64,000 bases of DNA from Bacteroidia bacterium (GTDB lineage Bacteria; Bacteroidota; Bacteroidia; B-17B0; Aurantibacillaceae), in contig JAEUTN010000008.1 of assembly GCA_016787895.1 (NCBI GenBank), positions 1 through 64,000 of the forward strand, written 5' to 3'. The notes under the pieces were generated by a model. It did no database searches. It worked only from the letters and a program-made list of their open reading frames with translations, and was not told where the DNA came from. Positions 54,080 through 62,895 of the stretch are shown here, piece by piece. Made by a program: the position numbers and the translations under genes. Within the stretch, counting starts at the first letter, position 1, and every line of letters starts with the position of its first letter.

Positions 54080-56587
54080 TTACTTCAAATTCTTAATAAA
54101 TGGTTTAAAGGCCTTTTCAAAGATGGGAAGATTAGTAACAAAGAAGTTGTTCATTTCCGACCAATCTGATTCGTTATAGAGGCTTAAACCTGATCTTTCT
54201 ACTTTAATACGACTCATTTTATTATCTGGCAGTGCTTCCCAAATGAGTTCAGAGCCAAAGGCTGTTTCTATTTCAGCCTTATTCCTATGTAATTTATTGA
54301 AATACTGCTTATTCTTCTCCTTGCTTGAGGTGGAAATAGTTAGTTCTACTCTGACTTCTGATTTGGTAATAATTAGCGTGAACGCAAGGCCTCCAATACC
54401 GGCACCGGCAGCTAACCAATGATCTTTAGTGGCATTAATTGCTGAAAATAGGTCTGAAGAGACAAGTAATGGTAGAAGTTGTTGCCAGTATTTTTTGCGT
54501 ATATGAAACCTGTTTGGTTCCGTTTCAGTTTCTGACATTATTGCATACTTGATGATTAATTCATCTTCTAACTCAAAAATGGTAAGCAACTTTTTTAGAA
54601 TGCTGAATTTCGAATTGCTATCTATATTGGCTTCTACGTAATAACCATTAACAAGCTCCTGAGCAGACCTAAAATCAGCGTTATTACGTGAGAGTTTAAG
54701 AATACCTGAATTATTTAATAAAAGAGGTGAGTTTCTTGTGAATAGGCTGCGCAAAACATAAAAATACATTTGTGCAATCGTGTCTTCTTCAATTTTTGTG
54801 TTTTCAAAAATAAAATACTCTAACTTTTTAAATGTTGGGCTATCGGCATCAAAAATGTTTTGTTCCTCTGAGTCATCTTCGGGGGAAATCTCTACATCAG
54901 GATATTCCCAGATTTTTAGGAAACGTTCGTAAATGATATCGAATCGTTCAGCGTATTTTGATAAATCCCATTTATCAATGGTTTTCAGATAAGAATTAAG
55001 CCAAAGTCGACTGTAAAGATAACCTTGCTCATTTCCATCCTCATTCATTTCTTTTTTTTCAGCAAAGGATTTGTTGCCTAAGGCCCCATTATTGCCGGAT
55101 AGGGTTAGGTTTCCAATGGTATGCAGATACTTTTCTTTAAGCTGAATGTATTCTTCAGGTGGTAAATCTTTAGACCAGTTTTCGTGAGGGTTTTTTGGAA
55201 AAATGTGTTCGATCGTAATTTTCTCATTATTGGTGTCAACAAACTCTCGATTGTTGAAGTTTTCGAGCATTTCAAATAGATAGTTTCTGTTTTTTGGCTG
55301 TGTGTTGTATAGATCCTTGTCTCTTAATGCTGTTTTTAGTTCTTCGTTTGTAGGAAATTTCGCCCTCCCTCTTTTTTTGAGGAGCGCCTTGGCTACAGAA
55401 TCATAGTATTCTTCCGTTTCAACTTCTGAATACAAGGTCATAAATATTTTATTTAATGAACTGGTTGGAAGGCCGACAATAAATCTGCGCCAGGAATAGC
55501 TTTGAATAAGCCTTAAAATCTTTATTAATTCCTCATGCGATAGCAATCCGTTTTCGGTATCTTCGAATACCTGAAGTAAAAATGGATAGGCCACATTTAT
55601 TTCTAATCGATTGATATATTCCAGCTCTTTTTTAATATTATCATCAAGGACTGTTGAAGGATTGATGAACTTTTTGTAATGAATTGATAAGGATTTTATG
55701 TTTTCAAGTTCCTGAAGATAAGCTTCGTCTTTTTTACTGGGATATAGACTTTTAAACTCAGTGTATACCTTGTTTTTATTGGGAATCTTTTTGTTTCGAA
55801 GTGTTAGGTAATCTCTAATGTAATCTGAGACCAGAGAATTTTGTTTGATTAAATCCTTAGCATTTTCTTCAATTGGATTCCAAATGGTTTCAAATATTCG
55901 GTTCTGATCTTTTGGTGGCAAATCCATTAAGATGAAGTTCCGTATTAAATCCGATTGCGATAAATCTAAACCCGTAGAATTCAGGCTCTCGAAAATACGT
56001 TGTGGGTCATCTTTATCACGTTCCAGGGAAATTTCAACGAATATTAAGCGATTTATGCCACGCAGAATTATCTCAAAGTTAGAGGCGGTTATATTAGCGC
56101 GGAAAAAATTGTAATTTTCTATAACATTAGAGTAAGGGAGCGATTCGGTTTCAGTGCCCAAAAGGATAGCTTTAAAAGCTATGGAATTTGAATCGGTTTG
56201 TTTTAGTTTTAGTTTGCTTGACTCGTTTTTAACGTATTGGTTGGTTAGAAACATATTGTAGAGACGATCAGCATCCTGATTTAGACCTGTTTCTTTGGCA
56301 AAGCGGTATAAGGCAACATATAAAATATTGATGGTTGTTAAGCGCTGCTGGCCATCAATAATGACGAGTTCTTTTACTTCGCTTGTGCTATAGGTGCCTT
56401 CATGAACAAATACAATGCTGCCAATAAAATGGGTGCCTCTATCTTCTGTTTCAACGGATATGATATCGTTTAAAAGTTCCCTACACTCGGCATTTGACCA
56501 ATCATAATTTCGCTGGTAAACAGGAATTACAAACTGTACGTTGGGTGCCTGTAAAAAATTATTTATTTGTAATTCATTAGCTTTCAT
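54080..56587 (-). CDS. GmrSD-like DUF262/DUF1524 restriction protein
   Basis: An 835-residue protein. The N-terminal DUF262 domain shows YQRNYDWS, HFIGSIVF and the ELVIIDGQQRLTTI (DGQQR) motif, with nucleotide-dependent activity in known members. A DUF1524 HNH-like nuclease follows (TIEHIFPKN...HTIGNLTLSGNNGALGN, about 460-520). A C-terminal domain (about 700-835, with KYWQQLLPLL and FNKLHRNKAEIETAFG) resembles DUF4268. Related GmrSD proteins cut modified phage DNA; the modification recognised here is unknown. It starts 5 bases after the type IIG gene and ends one base before zorA. Confidence 0.88.
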   Translation of the reverse strand: MKANELQINNFLQAPNVQFVIPVYQRNYDWSNAECRELLNDIISVETEDRGTHFIGSIVFVHEGTYSTSEVKELVIIDGQQRLTTINILYVALYRFAKETGLNQDADRLYNMFLTNQYVKNESSKLKLKQTDSNSIAFKAILLGTETESLPYSNVIENYNFFRANITASNFEIILRGINRLIFVEISLERDKDDPQRIFESLNSTGLDLSQSDLIRNFILMDLPPKDQNRIFETIWNPIEENAKDLIKQNSLVSDYIRDYLTLRNKKIPNKNKVYTEFKSLYPSKKDEAYLQELENIKSLSIHYKKFINPSTVLDDNIKKELEYINRLEINVAYPFLLQVFEDTENGLLSHEELIKILRLIQSYSWRRFIVGLPTSSLNKIFMTLYSEVETEEYYDSVAKALLKKRGRAKFPTNEELKTALRDKDLYNTQPKNRNYLFEMLENFNNREFVDTNNEKITIEHIFPKNPHENWSKDLPPEEYIQLKEKYLHTIGNLTLSGNNGALGNKSFAEKKEMNEDGNEQGYLYSRLWLNSYLKTIDKWDLSKYAERFDIIYERFLKIWEYPDVEISPEDDSEEQNIFDADSPTFKKLEYFIFENTKIEEDTIAQMYFYVLRSLFTRNSPLLLNNSGILKLSRNNADFRSAQELVNGYYVEANIDSNSKFSILKKLLTIFELEDELIIKYAIMSETETEPNRFHIRKKYWQQLLPLLVSSDLFSAINATKDHWLAAGAGIGGLAFTLIITKSEVRVELTISTSSKEKNKQYFNKLHRNKAEIETAFGSELIWEALPDNKMSRIKVERSGLSLYNESDWSEMNNFFVTNLPIFEKAFKPFIKNLK

Positions 56588-56592
56588 CTACA

Positions 56593-59500
56593 TTATTTTG
56601 AACTGTTTTCAATTATTGCAATTTCTTCGGCCGTTAAATCGTAAAGCTGGTAAATTAATTGGTCGATTTGGTTTTCAAGTTGTGAAATATCAGATTTTGT
56701 ATCTCTTTCTTGAAGTTCTAATATATTTGATACAATACTTGATATTTCTTTAGTTGCATATTCTATACTTGGCAAAGGCAATGCGTTAAATTCCTTCACT
56801 TTAATTTTTGGAAACAACTGGTCGAACTCATTATTGATATTCTGAAAATACCAAAACAGAAGTTTTGAGTTTAATACGCCGAGATAAAATAAAATGTCTA
56901 ATTCTGATTTGGGTTTTGCGATGTATGCAGTTTGGTCAACAACATAAGTTTCTTTTATAAATGAAGCAATAAGAGATTCTTTTGCTGGAATTTGACGAAT
57001 TAAAATTTTATCGCCTTCAAAAAATTCAGGAACTCTTGGTTCGGCTAACCAAGTTCCGTAACTTATATATTCGTTTTCCCAAGTAAATGAATACTTTGAT
57101 AAATTTTTACCCCTAAGTTCTGGAAGGTAAGTATTGTCAACTTTGCTATTTGCATTAAAAACCTTTCCTTTTACTTGTGCATCATTTTGAGGTGGTTTCC
57201 CTTTTCCAACTTGATATTCTTTTATTCCTGAAATAGTTTTGAACAAATCAGATACTTTTACTGACTTACTAAGGATTTTCGCAATAATGACCTGTCTTTT
57301 CCTGTCAACTGTAACTGTAAAGTTATTGTTAGGTGTGTTTTCGAATGCGTTAGTATCAAAACTGTTATTGTAATAAAAACTACCTTTTTCTACAATGTAA
57401 TATTTACTTAACGATGGGACACGAGGTTTATTAAATATAAAAATCAATACTTCTACTGATGCTTCTTCAAATACATCATCTTTAACTTCAATAATTCTAT
57501 CTATTGAAAAATTAGCAAGAATGAATTGCCTTAATCTGATGTTGTTTTGATTTGCTAAAAAGGCATTTGGTACAATTAGTGAAAGAACACTTTCTTTTTT
57601 TGTAATTACATAGCACCTTTCAATAAATAAATGATATAAGTCTAATTGGTTTTCCGAAACTGAATAATTATCAAAATAATATTTTCTAATCTGCTCTGAT
57701 TCTTCTCTAACTCTAAGATAAGGTGGATTCCCAATCACAACATCAAAGCCTACAAAATCCCCATCATCATTTAGCACTTCTGGAAATTCAAAACGCCATT
57801 CAAAAGCGTTTTCAAAAATTTTATTAGCTTTTATAGATTCAATTTCGACTTCTAGTTTCTTGGTTTCCTCTGTCAGTTGGTCTACTTTTTTATTCCAATC
57901 GGCCTTCTCTTTTTTGTCCATTTCAAAAAGCTGGGATTGGTTGGTAAGTGTAAAGAGGTCGCCGGAGAGTTTGCGGAGTTTGATGACCTTAGGGTCTTTG
58001 GAGGATATTTCTGAGCGAAAATCGGATTTGATATCGGCAATCAGTTTTTCCATTTCCCTTTTTTGCTCTTTGTTCCCCGCATTGCGGTAAGTGTCAACGG
58101 CTATTTTGTAGGCATCAATGGTCCATTTACTTTTTTTGAGGGCTTGTTTTAAATCAGCGTCAATGGCAAAGCGGCTTACGAGGGAGTTTCCGCATTTGAT
58201 GTTAATGTCGATGTTGGGGAGGGTTTCCAGAGCCTCACCCCCGCCCCTCTCCGAAGGAGAGGGTGGTTTGTAGTAGGCGCTTTTTAAGAGTTCAATCCAT
58301 AAACGAAGGCGGCAAATTTTAACAGAGTTGGCATTGATGTCCACCCCAAAGAGGCAATTTTCGATGATGGTTTGTTTTTCGTGGAAAAGCGTTTCCTGTA
58401 TTCTCTGGGCTTCCTTGTTGGATGGATTGTATTCAAACAATTCGCCTTCTTCATCCGTAACAATTAATTCGTCGTTGACTACCTCAACGTGGTATTCCTT
58501 GAGTCGTTTTCCTTCTCTGTCCTGAAGAATTTTAAGGTCGTTTTTTATGGCGATGACCTCATTGAGCGCAGAAACCAAAAAGTGACCGGAACCTACTGCC
58601 GGGTCGCAAATTTTTAAAGAATTAACGATGGCGTTGGCTTCATTGCGGTCGTGAATTTTGTCGTACAATTCTTCAATGGTGCAGCAGTTCCATTTTTTAG
58701 CTTCGTTGAACTTTTGTACCACGGCCTTGCGAATTGTTTCTCGGCACATGTACATGGTAATAAAGCCCGGCGTGAAAAAGGAGCCGTCCTTATAACCGTT
58801 AATTTTCTCGAAAATAAGCCCCAACACAGAGGCATTGATGAGTGTTTTGTTGTCCTCCTGAATTTCTTCGGAGCCTTCGCTACTAAAATCGTAAGCATCC
58901 AAAAACAAAAAGAGGTATTCGAGGGGTGGTAAATGAACTGTGAGTTTTTTGCCTTGTTTGTCCTTTAATACAGTGGATGAAATAACCGGAATGGACTTAT
59001 CGTCCTTGAGGTTGCTGATGAACAAGGTGAGTTGTTCAAGGTCGGTAGGTTCAAAAAGCGAAGAGTTGAGGTAGGGTACCTTTTCAAACACCTTCTTTAC
59101 ATCCGGGTTTCTTTCCTGGTGTTTACGAGCCAATACCTGAAAAAAGAGGCTGTTAAGGTCGTCGTAATTTCTAACTGTTTCAAGGTTTAAAAAAGCGTAA
59201 GATTTATCGCCTTTGTGATAGGTGATTAATTGGGCTTCGAGTAGTTTAAGGAACAAGATGCGGTTGATCCAGGTGATGGAAAGTTCGAGGGCCACATTAA
59301 ACAAACGCTCCTGGGTATTGGCACCGTATTGCGATGAGTTGCTGAGGCGACTGAGTTTATCGAGGCTATCGAGTTGAATGATGGCATCTTCCAGAATGGT
59401 GCCGGTATGTCTTTCGCCCTCTTTGTTGCGGTCAATGAGTTTTTTGCTGCCATCTTTCACTTCCGTTAAACCAATGATGTGTAACAGCTCGGTGTAAAAG

Positions 59501-60249
59501 CGTTTATCGAGGTTGTTGCTGTCGTTGGCAAAAGGAAGTTTTAAAAGGTGTTCGGGGGAGAGCAGTTTAAAAAGGGCAATAAGGAGGTGGTCGTCTTTTT
59601 TATCGTTATTGCGCAGGGGATTTTGGTAATCCTGAATGTTGAAGTAGGTGAATGTGATTTCAGAGCTGATGGCTCCAATACAAGGCTCCGCAATTTCTTT
59701 GTAGAAAAAATCGGTTTTAGTATCAGCAAGCCGGCCTTCTTCAAAATCGGTGAATTGTTTCACCAGGCTTTTGTTTTGGGCAAAAAGCCTATCAAACAAA
59801 GTAGCATCAAAAATGAACCATTCGTTAATGTTGGTGGCCACGAGGTGTTTTACTTCGAGGTTTTTGTGGGTAATGCGCTCTCTTAAATAATACAATACCA
59901 GTTCCTGAAAGGCTTTTGTGTTAATTTTAGTAGAAGAGATCATCTCCCCCTTATTGGTGGGTTTTTTGGCTTCGATGATGACCCCAACAGAGGTTTTGGC
60001 GGTATTGCCGTTGTGGATCACCAGGTCGTTACGGCCTTTGGTATTGATAAAATAACCGGGCTCGTAATAGGTCTTTTTCAGGAAGTCAGTGATAAGGTTT
60101 TTGTGAAATTCTTCGGATTCGGTGTCGTTGGTTCTGTCGAGGAGCTGTATAAGGTTCTCCTTAAAGGCATCCATCAGAGGCCTGAGGGGTTTCACCTTAA
60201 GAAAGGCTTTGTTGAGGGCTATTTTTGGAGATAGTGAGCTGAGTTTCAT
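56593..60249 (-). CDS. Type IIG restriction-modification enzyme (Eco57I-like, fused nuclease and methyltransferase)
   Basis: A 1218-residue single-chain enzyme. An N-terminal PD-(D/E)XK nuclease domain has Asp75 and the GVIIEAKKP segment (Glu93-x-Lys95). A central adenine methyltransferase domain has CDPAVGSGHFLVSAL (motif I, about residue 550) and the catalytic NPPYLRV (about residue 840). A C-terminal target-recognition region follows (EYISYGTWLAEPRVPEF...NEFDQLFPKIKVKEFNALPLP). Such enzymes methylate one strand and cut at a distance. At about residue 665 the segment PPSPSERGGG is an apparent insertion caused by a palindromic DNA repeat. It is the first gene of the defence operon. Confidence 0.93.
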   Translation of the reverse strand: MKLSSLSPKIALNKAFLKVKPLRPLMDAFKENLIQLLDRTNDTESEEFHKNLITDFLKKTYYEPGYFINTKGRNDLVIHNGNTAKTSVGVIIEAKKPTNKGEMISSTKINTKAFQELVLYYLRERITHKNLEVKHLVATNINEWFIFDATLFDRLFAQNKSLVKQFTDFEEGRLADTKTDFFYKEIAEPCIGAISSEITFTYFNIQDYQNPLRNNDKKDDHLLIALFKLLSPEHLLKLPFANDSNNLDKRFYTELLHIIGLTEVKDGSKKLIDRNKEGERHTGTILEDAIIQLDSLDKLSRLSNSSQYGANTQERLFNVALELSITWINRILFLKLLEAQLITYHKGDKSYAFLNLETVRNYDDLNSLFFQVLARKHQERNPDVKKVFEKVPYLNSSLFEPTDLEQLTLFISNLKDDKSIPVISSTVLKDKQGKKLTVHLPPLEYLFLFLDAYDFSSEGSEEIQEDNKTLINASVLGLIFEKINGYKDGSFFTPGFITMYMCRETIRKAVVQKFNEAKKWNCCTIEELYDKIHDRNEANAIVNSLKICDPAVGSGHFLVSALNEVIAIKNDLKILQDREGKRLKEYHVEVVNDELIVTDEEGELFEYNPSNKEAQRIQETLFHEKQTIIENCLFGVDINANSVKICRLRLWIELLKSAYYKPPSPSERGGGEALETLPNIDINIKCGNSLVSRFAIDADLKQALKKSKWTIDAYKIAVDTYRNAGNKEQKREMEKLIADIKSDFRSEISSKDPKVIKLRKLSGDLFTLTNQSQLFEMDKKEKADWNKKVDQLTEETKKLEVEIESIKANKIFENAFEWRFEFPEVLNDDGDFVGFDVVIGNPPYLRVREESEQIRKYYFDNYSVSENQLDLYHLFIERCYVITKKESVLSLIVPNAFLANQNNIRLRQFILANFSIDRIIEVKDDVFEEASVEVLIFIFNKPRVPSLSKYYIVEKGSFYYNNSFDTNAFENTPNNNFTVTVDRKRQVIIAKILSKSVKVSDLFKTISGIKEYQVGKGKPPQNDAQVKGKVFNANSKVDNTYLPELRGKNLSKYSFTWENEYISYGTWLAEPRVPEFFEGDKILIRQIPAKESLIASFIKETYVVDQTAYIAKPKSELDILFYLGVLNSKLLFWYFQNINNEFDQLFPKIKVKEFNALPLPSIEYATKEISSIVSNILELQERDTKSDISQLENQIDQLIYQLYDLTAEEIAIIENSSK
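58245..58263. repeat. REP-like palindrome inserted in the type IIG coding sequence
   Basis: CCCTCTCC-GAA-GGAGAGGG is a perfect 8-bp hairpin inside a G+C-rich tract (58235-58268) that reads, within the gene, as PPSPSERGGGEALE. The flanking protein (LLKSAYY before and ETLPNIDINIKCGNSL after) is well conserved in the family, so the tract is an in-frame insertion or replacement. Confidence 0.7.
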
Positions 60250-60564
60250 AAATGCCTAATCAAGTCGATATAGCCTGAAGAGGTACTAAAAATAACAAAT
60301 AATTTGATTGGAAGGGGATTATGGTTTTGTGAGCTGTTTGGTAGGTTTGTGTTGTAACACATGGTGTTTTTTAATGGGGTAGAAAATAGTATATTGAATA
60401 TAAAGGTCGTATTGAGGTGGATGGGGGTTATGCGCTTGGCGGCTTGGCTAAGTGCATATGCCTTAAACTTTCAGCCGAAACAATAAGAGAGGCAATTTAC
60501 AAAAACGCAGGCATCTAGCCTAACAGTTGCTAGCACTAGTTGCGTCAGAAAAGTCTTGTAAAAA
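60250..60564. other. Intergenic region upstream of the defence operon
   Basis: No gene is evident in these 315 bases. It holds the operon's promoter region; AT-rich stretches such as TAGTATATTGAATATAAA (60387-60404) are present but no clear TAnnTTTG box on the minus strand was identified. A GTTATGC near 60427 and a GCCTAAC near 60518 are the most notable words (see rejected items). Confidence 0.5.
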
Positions 60565-61149
60565 TCAATTGATGCATTCACCCGTCTGGCTGTCAATTTT
60601 AATGTGAGAAAGACATAATTTGGGATACTGCTCTGAAAATGAAAACCGTATTACATTGTTTGGTTCAAACCCATTTACATGAAGTAGAAAAACCTTGTCA
60701 AAAACACATTTATTTTCGATTTCATTATGGACTTTTGATATTTTAGCTAGACCATTCGAGTTGAGGTTTGTTTGAATAATTAAATGTCTGTTTTCACCAT
60801 ACGATTTTCCGCGATTAGCATACTTATTATATGTGTCCAGCATTGCCTTGATTACTTCCTCCCTATTAAATTGTGCTACTAATTTATGTTCACACCTAAC
60901 AACATTTTCTGACTTGTCTCTAATAAATCCGTCATTAGGTTCTTCATGTGAGTCGTCCCAATAAACATTAAGACCACCACTTTTGTCGAGAGAATAGGAG
61001 TATATAATTAAACCCATTAGCTCTCTTTTAGAAAGGCCAATTTCTGACGAAATGTGGTCACTTATTTCTATTATTTTTTGCTCCTGAATAAATGGAGTTA
61101 TATAGGTTCTCCAAGCTATAGCGGGAGCGAGATTTAATTTTAATGCCAT
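60565..61149 (-). CDS. Hypothetical protein, possibly PD-(D/E)XK nuclease-like
   Basis: A 194-residue protein. Residues 72-89 (NDGFIRDKSENVVRCEHK) show Asp73 and a Glu87-x-Lys89 with a spacing that fits PD-(D/E)XK nucleases, followed by alternating helices. Other parts match nothing I know. The sequence is AT-rich like the defence operon, and the gene lies directly upstream of it on the same strand, separated by the 315-base gap. The nuclease idea is speculative. Confidence 0.45.
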   Translation of the reverse strand: MALKLNLAPAIAWRTYITPFIQEQKIIEISDHISSEIGLSKRELMGLIIYSYSLDKSGGLNVYWDDSHEEPNDGFIRDKSENVVRCEHKLVAQFNREEVIKAMLDTYNKYANRGKSYGENRHLIIQTNLNSNGLAKISKVHNEIENKCVFDKVFLLHVNGFEPNNVIRFSFSEQYPKLCLSHIKIDSQTGECIN

Positions 61150-61390
61150 ATTATTTTTTTAATCTGTCGAAGAGCAATTAGATATCGGGTTGCTGCCTTG
61201 CGCCGGCTGCATTTCGCAAACTTTTCCTGCTGACCAAACGGAAGTCCATCGTGAAGATAAGGATTTTGAAGCAAGTGCCCCACAAATGGCTGCCCACGAA
61301 GTGGACCATTTGATAAACAGCGTTTGCCTAGGGAGTATTTCCGGCTGGCGCAAGACTACTTTTAGGGCTAACAAGATTTTTTCTGTTTCT

Positions 61391-61669
61391 CTAAAAAGGT
61401 AGGTCATCGTCAATGCCTCGTAATAAAAGCAGAACCTCTTTTGATAGATGTTTTCTGCCAAATCGGTTGGTAATGAAATTATAATCTTCCCTTGCGAGCT
61501 GTTGTTGTCCATTTTTATATAATAATACCGCTCTGATATTGTAGAAGTTAGGATTGTTAGGATTTATTCTAATACAACTATTTAAATCAATAATAGCCAA
61601 TTTTAAATTACCTAAGTTTTTATTTATAAGAAAGCTTTTCCAATGAAGTTCTACGTTCTCCGAATTCAT
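61391..61669 (-). CDS. Small TPR-like protein
   Basis: A 92-residue protein with two tetratricopeptide-like repeats (LHWKSFLINKNLGNLKLAIIDLNSCIRINPNNPNFYNIRAVLLYKNGQQQLAREDYN). No signal peptide. AT-rich; may be a fragment of a larger gene, as the region downstream (61159-61390) has lost any clear reading frame. Confidence 0.5.
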   Translation of the reverse strand: MNSENVELHWKSFLINKNLGNLKLAIIDLNSCIRINPNNPNFYNIRAVLLYKNGQQQLAREDYNFITNRFGRKHLSKEVLLLLRGIDDDLPF

Positions 61670-61861
61670 TTCAATTAATTTATCAAAATTTAGTGTCGTC
61701 TTTTAAAATACCATATAACGTTTTCGTTCGTTGCGTTAAAGGCTTTTGAAACCGAAAACTGTCTGACAGCACTAGCGTCTAGTCAATGCTCAAAGTTAAT
61801 ATTAGCGGCCTGAGCTCGCCGAGGTATCCGCCCTGTAGCGCAAAACTCAAGTTAGCTATAG

Positions 61862-62614
61862 TTACAATTCTTTTCCCATTCTATTAATGACGTCCAAACA
61901 AACTCCCAATAAATTTTGAATTTCTTGAATATCATATATTTTGTCTGGGTGTTGTGTAGGGTTCCTGAAAGACATTCTAATATTGTCAAGGTGATTTATA
62001 ATTGTCAAGTCCGGTTTCTTTCCTTTGGATTTATTTTTTAATGCAGTTGTATAATTTCCCCAAGTCATAAAACCTGTCGGCTTTGCTTTGATATATTTCC
62101 TATGAAAATGTTTTAAAATTTCTTCGGTAGCTCTTAAGAGATGAAAAGCAGCAGCTGTTGGTCTTTCAAAACAAATGCAATATCCACATTCAGTTAAATC
62201 ATATTTTGCTAAATCAGGTAACCTCTCAAAAACTCCAGTGTCTAACAATTGCCTAATGTCCTGAAGCTTTTCAATTGTATATCGTTTGTCTGTTATAATT
62301 ATTGCCTGAATACCTTCTGTTTCTGCTTGCAGTGTTTTCCTTACTTGCTTTATATTTTCTACTAAATCATGTGCTTGCGCATTAGTCAGCTTAGCACTCT
62401 CATCCAATTTAATAAAGTCGTCATAAATACTTTTTAGGTTTCGTGAAGCGCGCTTAGTTACGGATAAGTCTAATTTGTCTAGCTCATTGAAGTATAATTT
62501 AAGATTACCTGTTATGCGACCAGACCCAACAATATATTGATTGGCCTTGGCATCTTGTAAAAACCTTAATGATGCTCCGATTTGAATATACTCTCTTATG
62601 TTTCTTTTTATCAC
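61862..62614 (-). CDS. HEPN-like hypothetical protein
   Basis: A 250-residue, mostly helical protein with GTG start at 62614. It contains a C-terminal segment with Arg217-Asn-Pro-Thr-Gln-His222 (RNPTQH), which fits the HEPN nuclease motif R-x4-6-H, preceded by the helix RPTAAAFHLLRATEEILKHFHRKYI. HEPN proteins act as toxins or RNases in many defence systems. An N-terminal helical domain (about 1-130) has no known match. It is the outermost minus-strand gene before the right repeat. Confidence 0.55.
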   Translation of the reverse strand: MIKRNIREYIQIGASLRFLQDAKANQYIVGSGRITGNLKLYFNELDKLDLSVTKRASRNLKSIYDDFIKLDESAKLTNAQAHDLVENIKQVRKTLQAETEGIQAIIITDKRYTIEKLQDIRQLLDTGVFERLPDLAKYDLTECGYCICFERPTAAAFHLLRATEEILKHFHRKYIKAKPTGFMTWGNYTTALKNKSKGKKPDLTIINHLDNIRMSFRNPTQHPDKIYDIQEIQNLLGVCLDVINRMGKEL

Positions 62615-62662
62615 TATAATTGCAACTAACTAATTATTTCGCGTTACTTATCCGATTGCAAA

Positions 62663-62691
62663 TAGTTGTAACCGGATTTAAGCACTTGTAA
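62663..62691 (+). repeat. Right copy of the imperfect 29-bp flanking repeat
   Basis: It matches 48088-48116 in direct orientation at 24 of 29 positions. It lies 49 bases beyond the 5' end of the HEPN-like gene and 205 bases before the GloVer gene. The rest of 62615-62895 holds nothing recognisable. Confidence 0.5.
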
Positions 62692-62895
62692 TTGTTTCAA
62701 GTAAATATAAAGGATTGTAGGGTAAATTCAAAAGTTATTAGTAAACCCTTACTTACACCTCCTTTTGAAGTTTTTTAATCCTTTGCCTCGCCTTTCCGCC
62801 CCAGGAGGGGATTTTTCATCCCAACCTTTATAAACTGAAATTTTCTCTACCAGTTCTCAAATGGCATCTCTTTCATTTTCTTTTTACCTTTAATC

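Noticed and set aside
60427..60524. GTTATGC and GCCTAAC words upstream of the defence operon considered as integron attC site ends.
   Set aside because: The words are in the wrong relative orientation for an attC site, no imperfect stem was found between them, and no integron integrase is visible.
61159..61512. Minus-strand frame of 117 residues overlapping the TPR-like gene.
   Set aside because: The N-terminal half overlaps the better supported TPR-like gene in another frame and its composition (many Ser, Trp and Cys) does not look like a protein.
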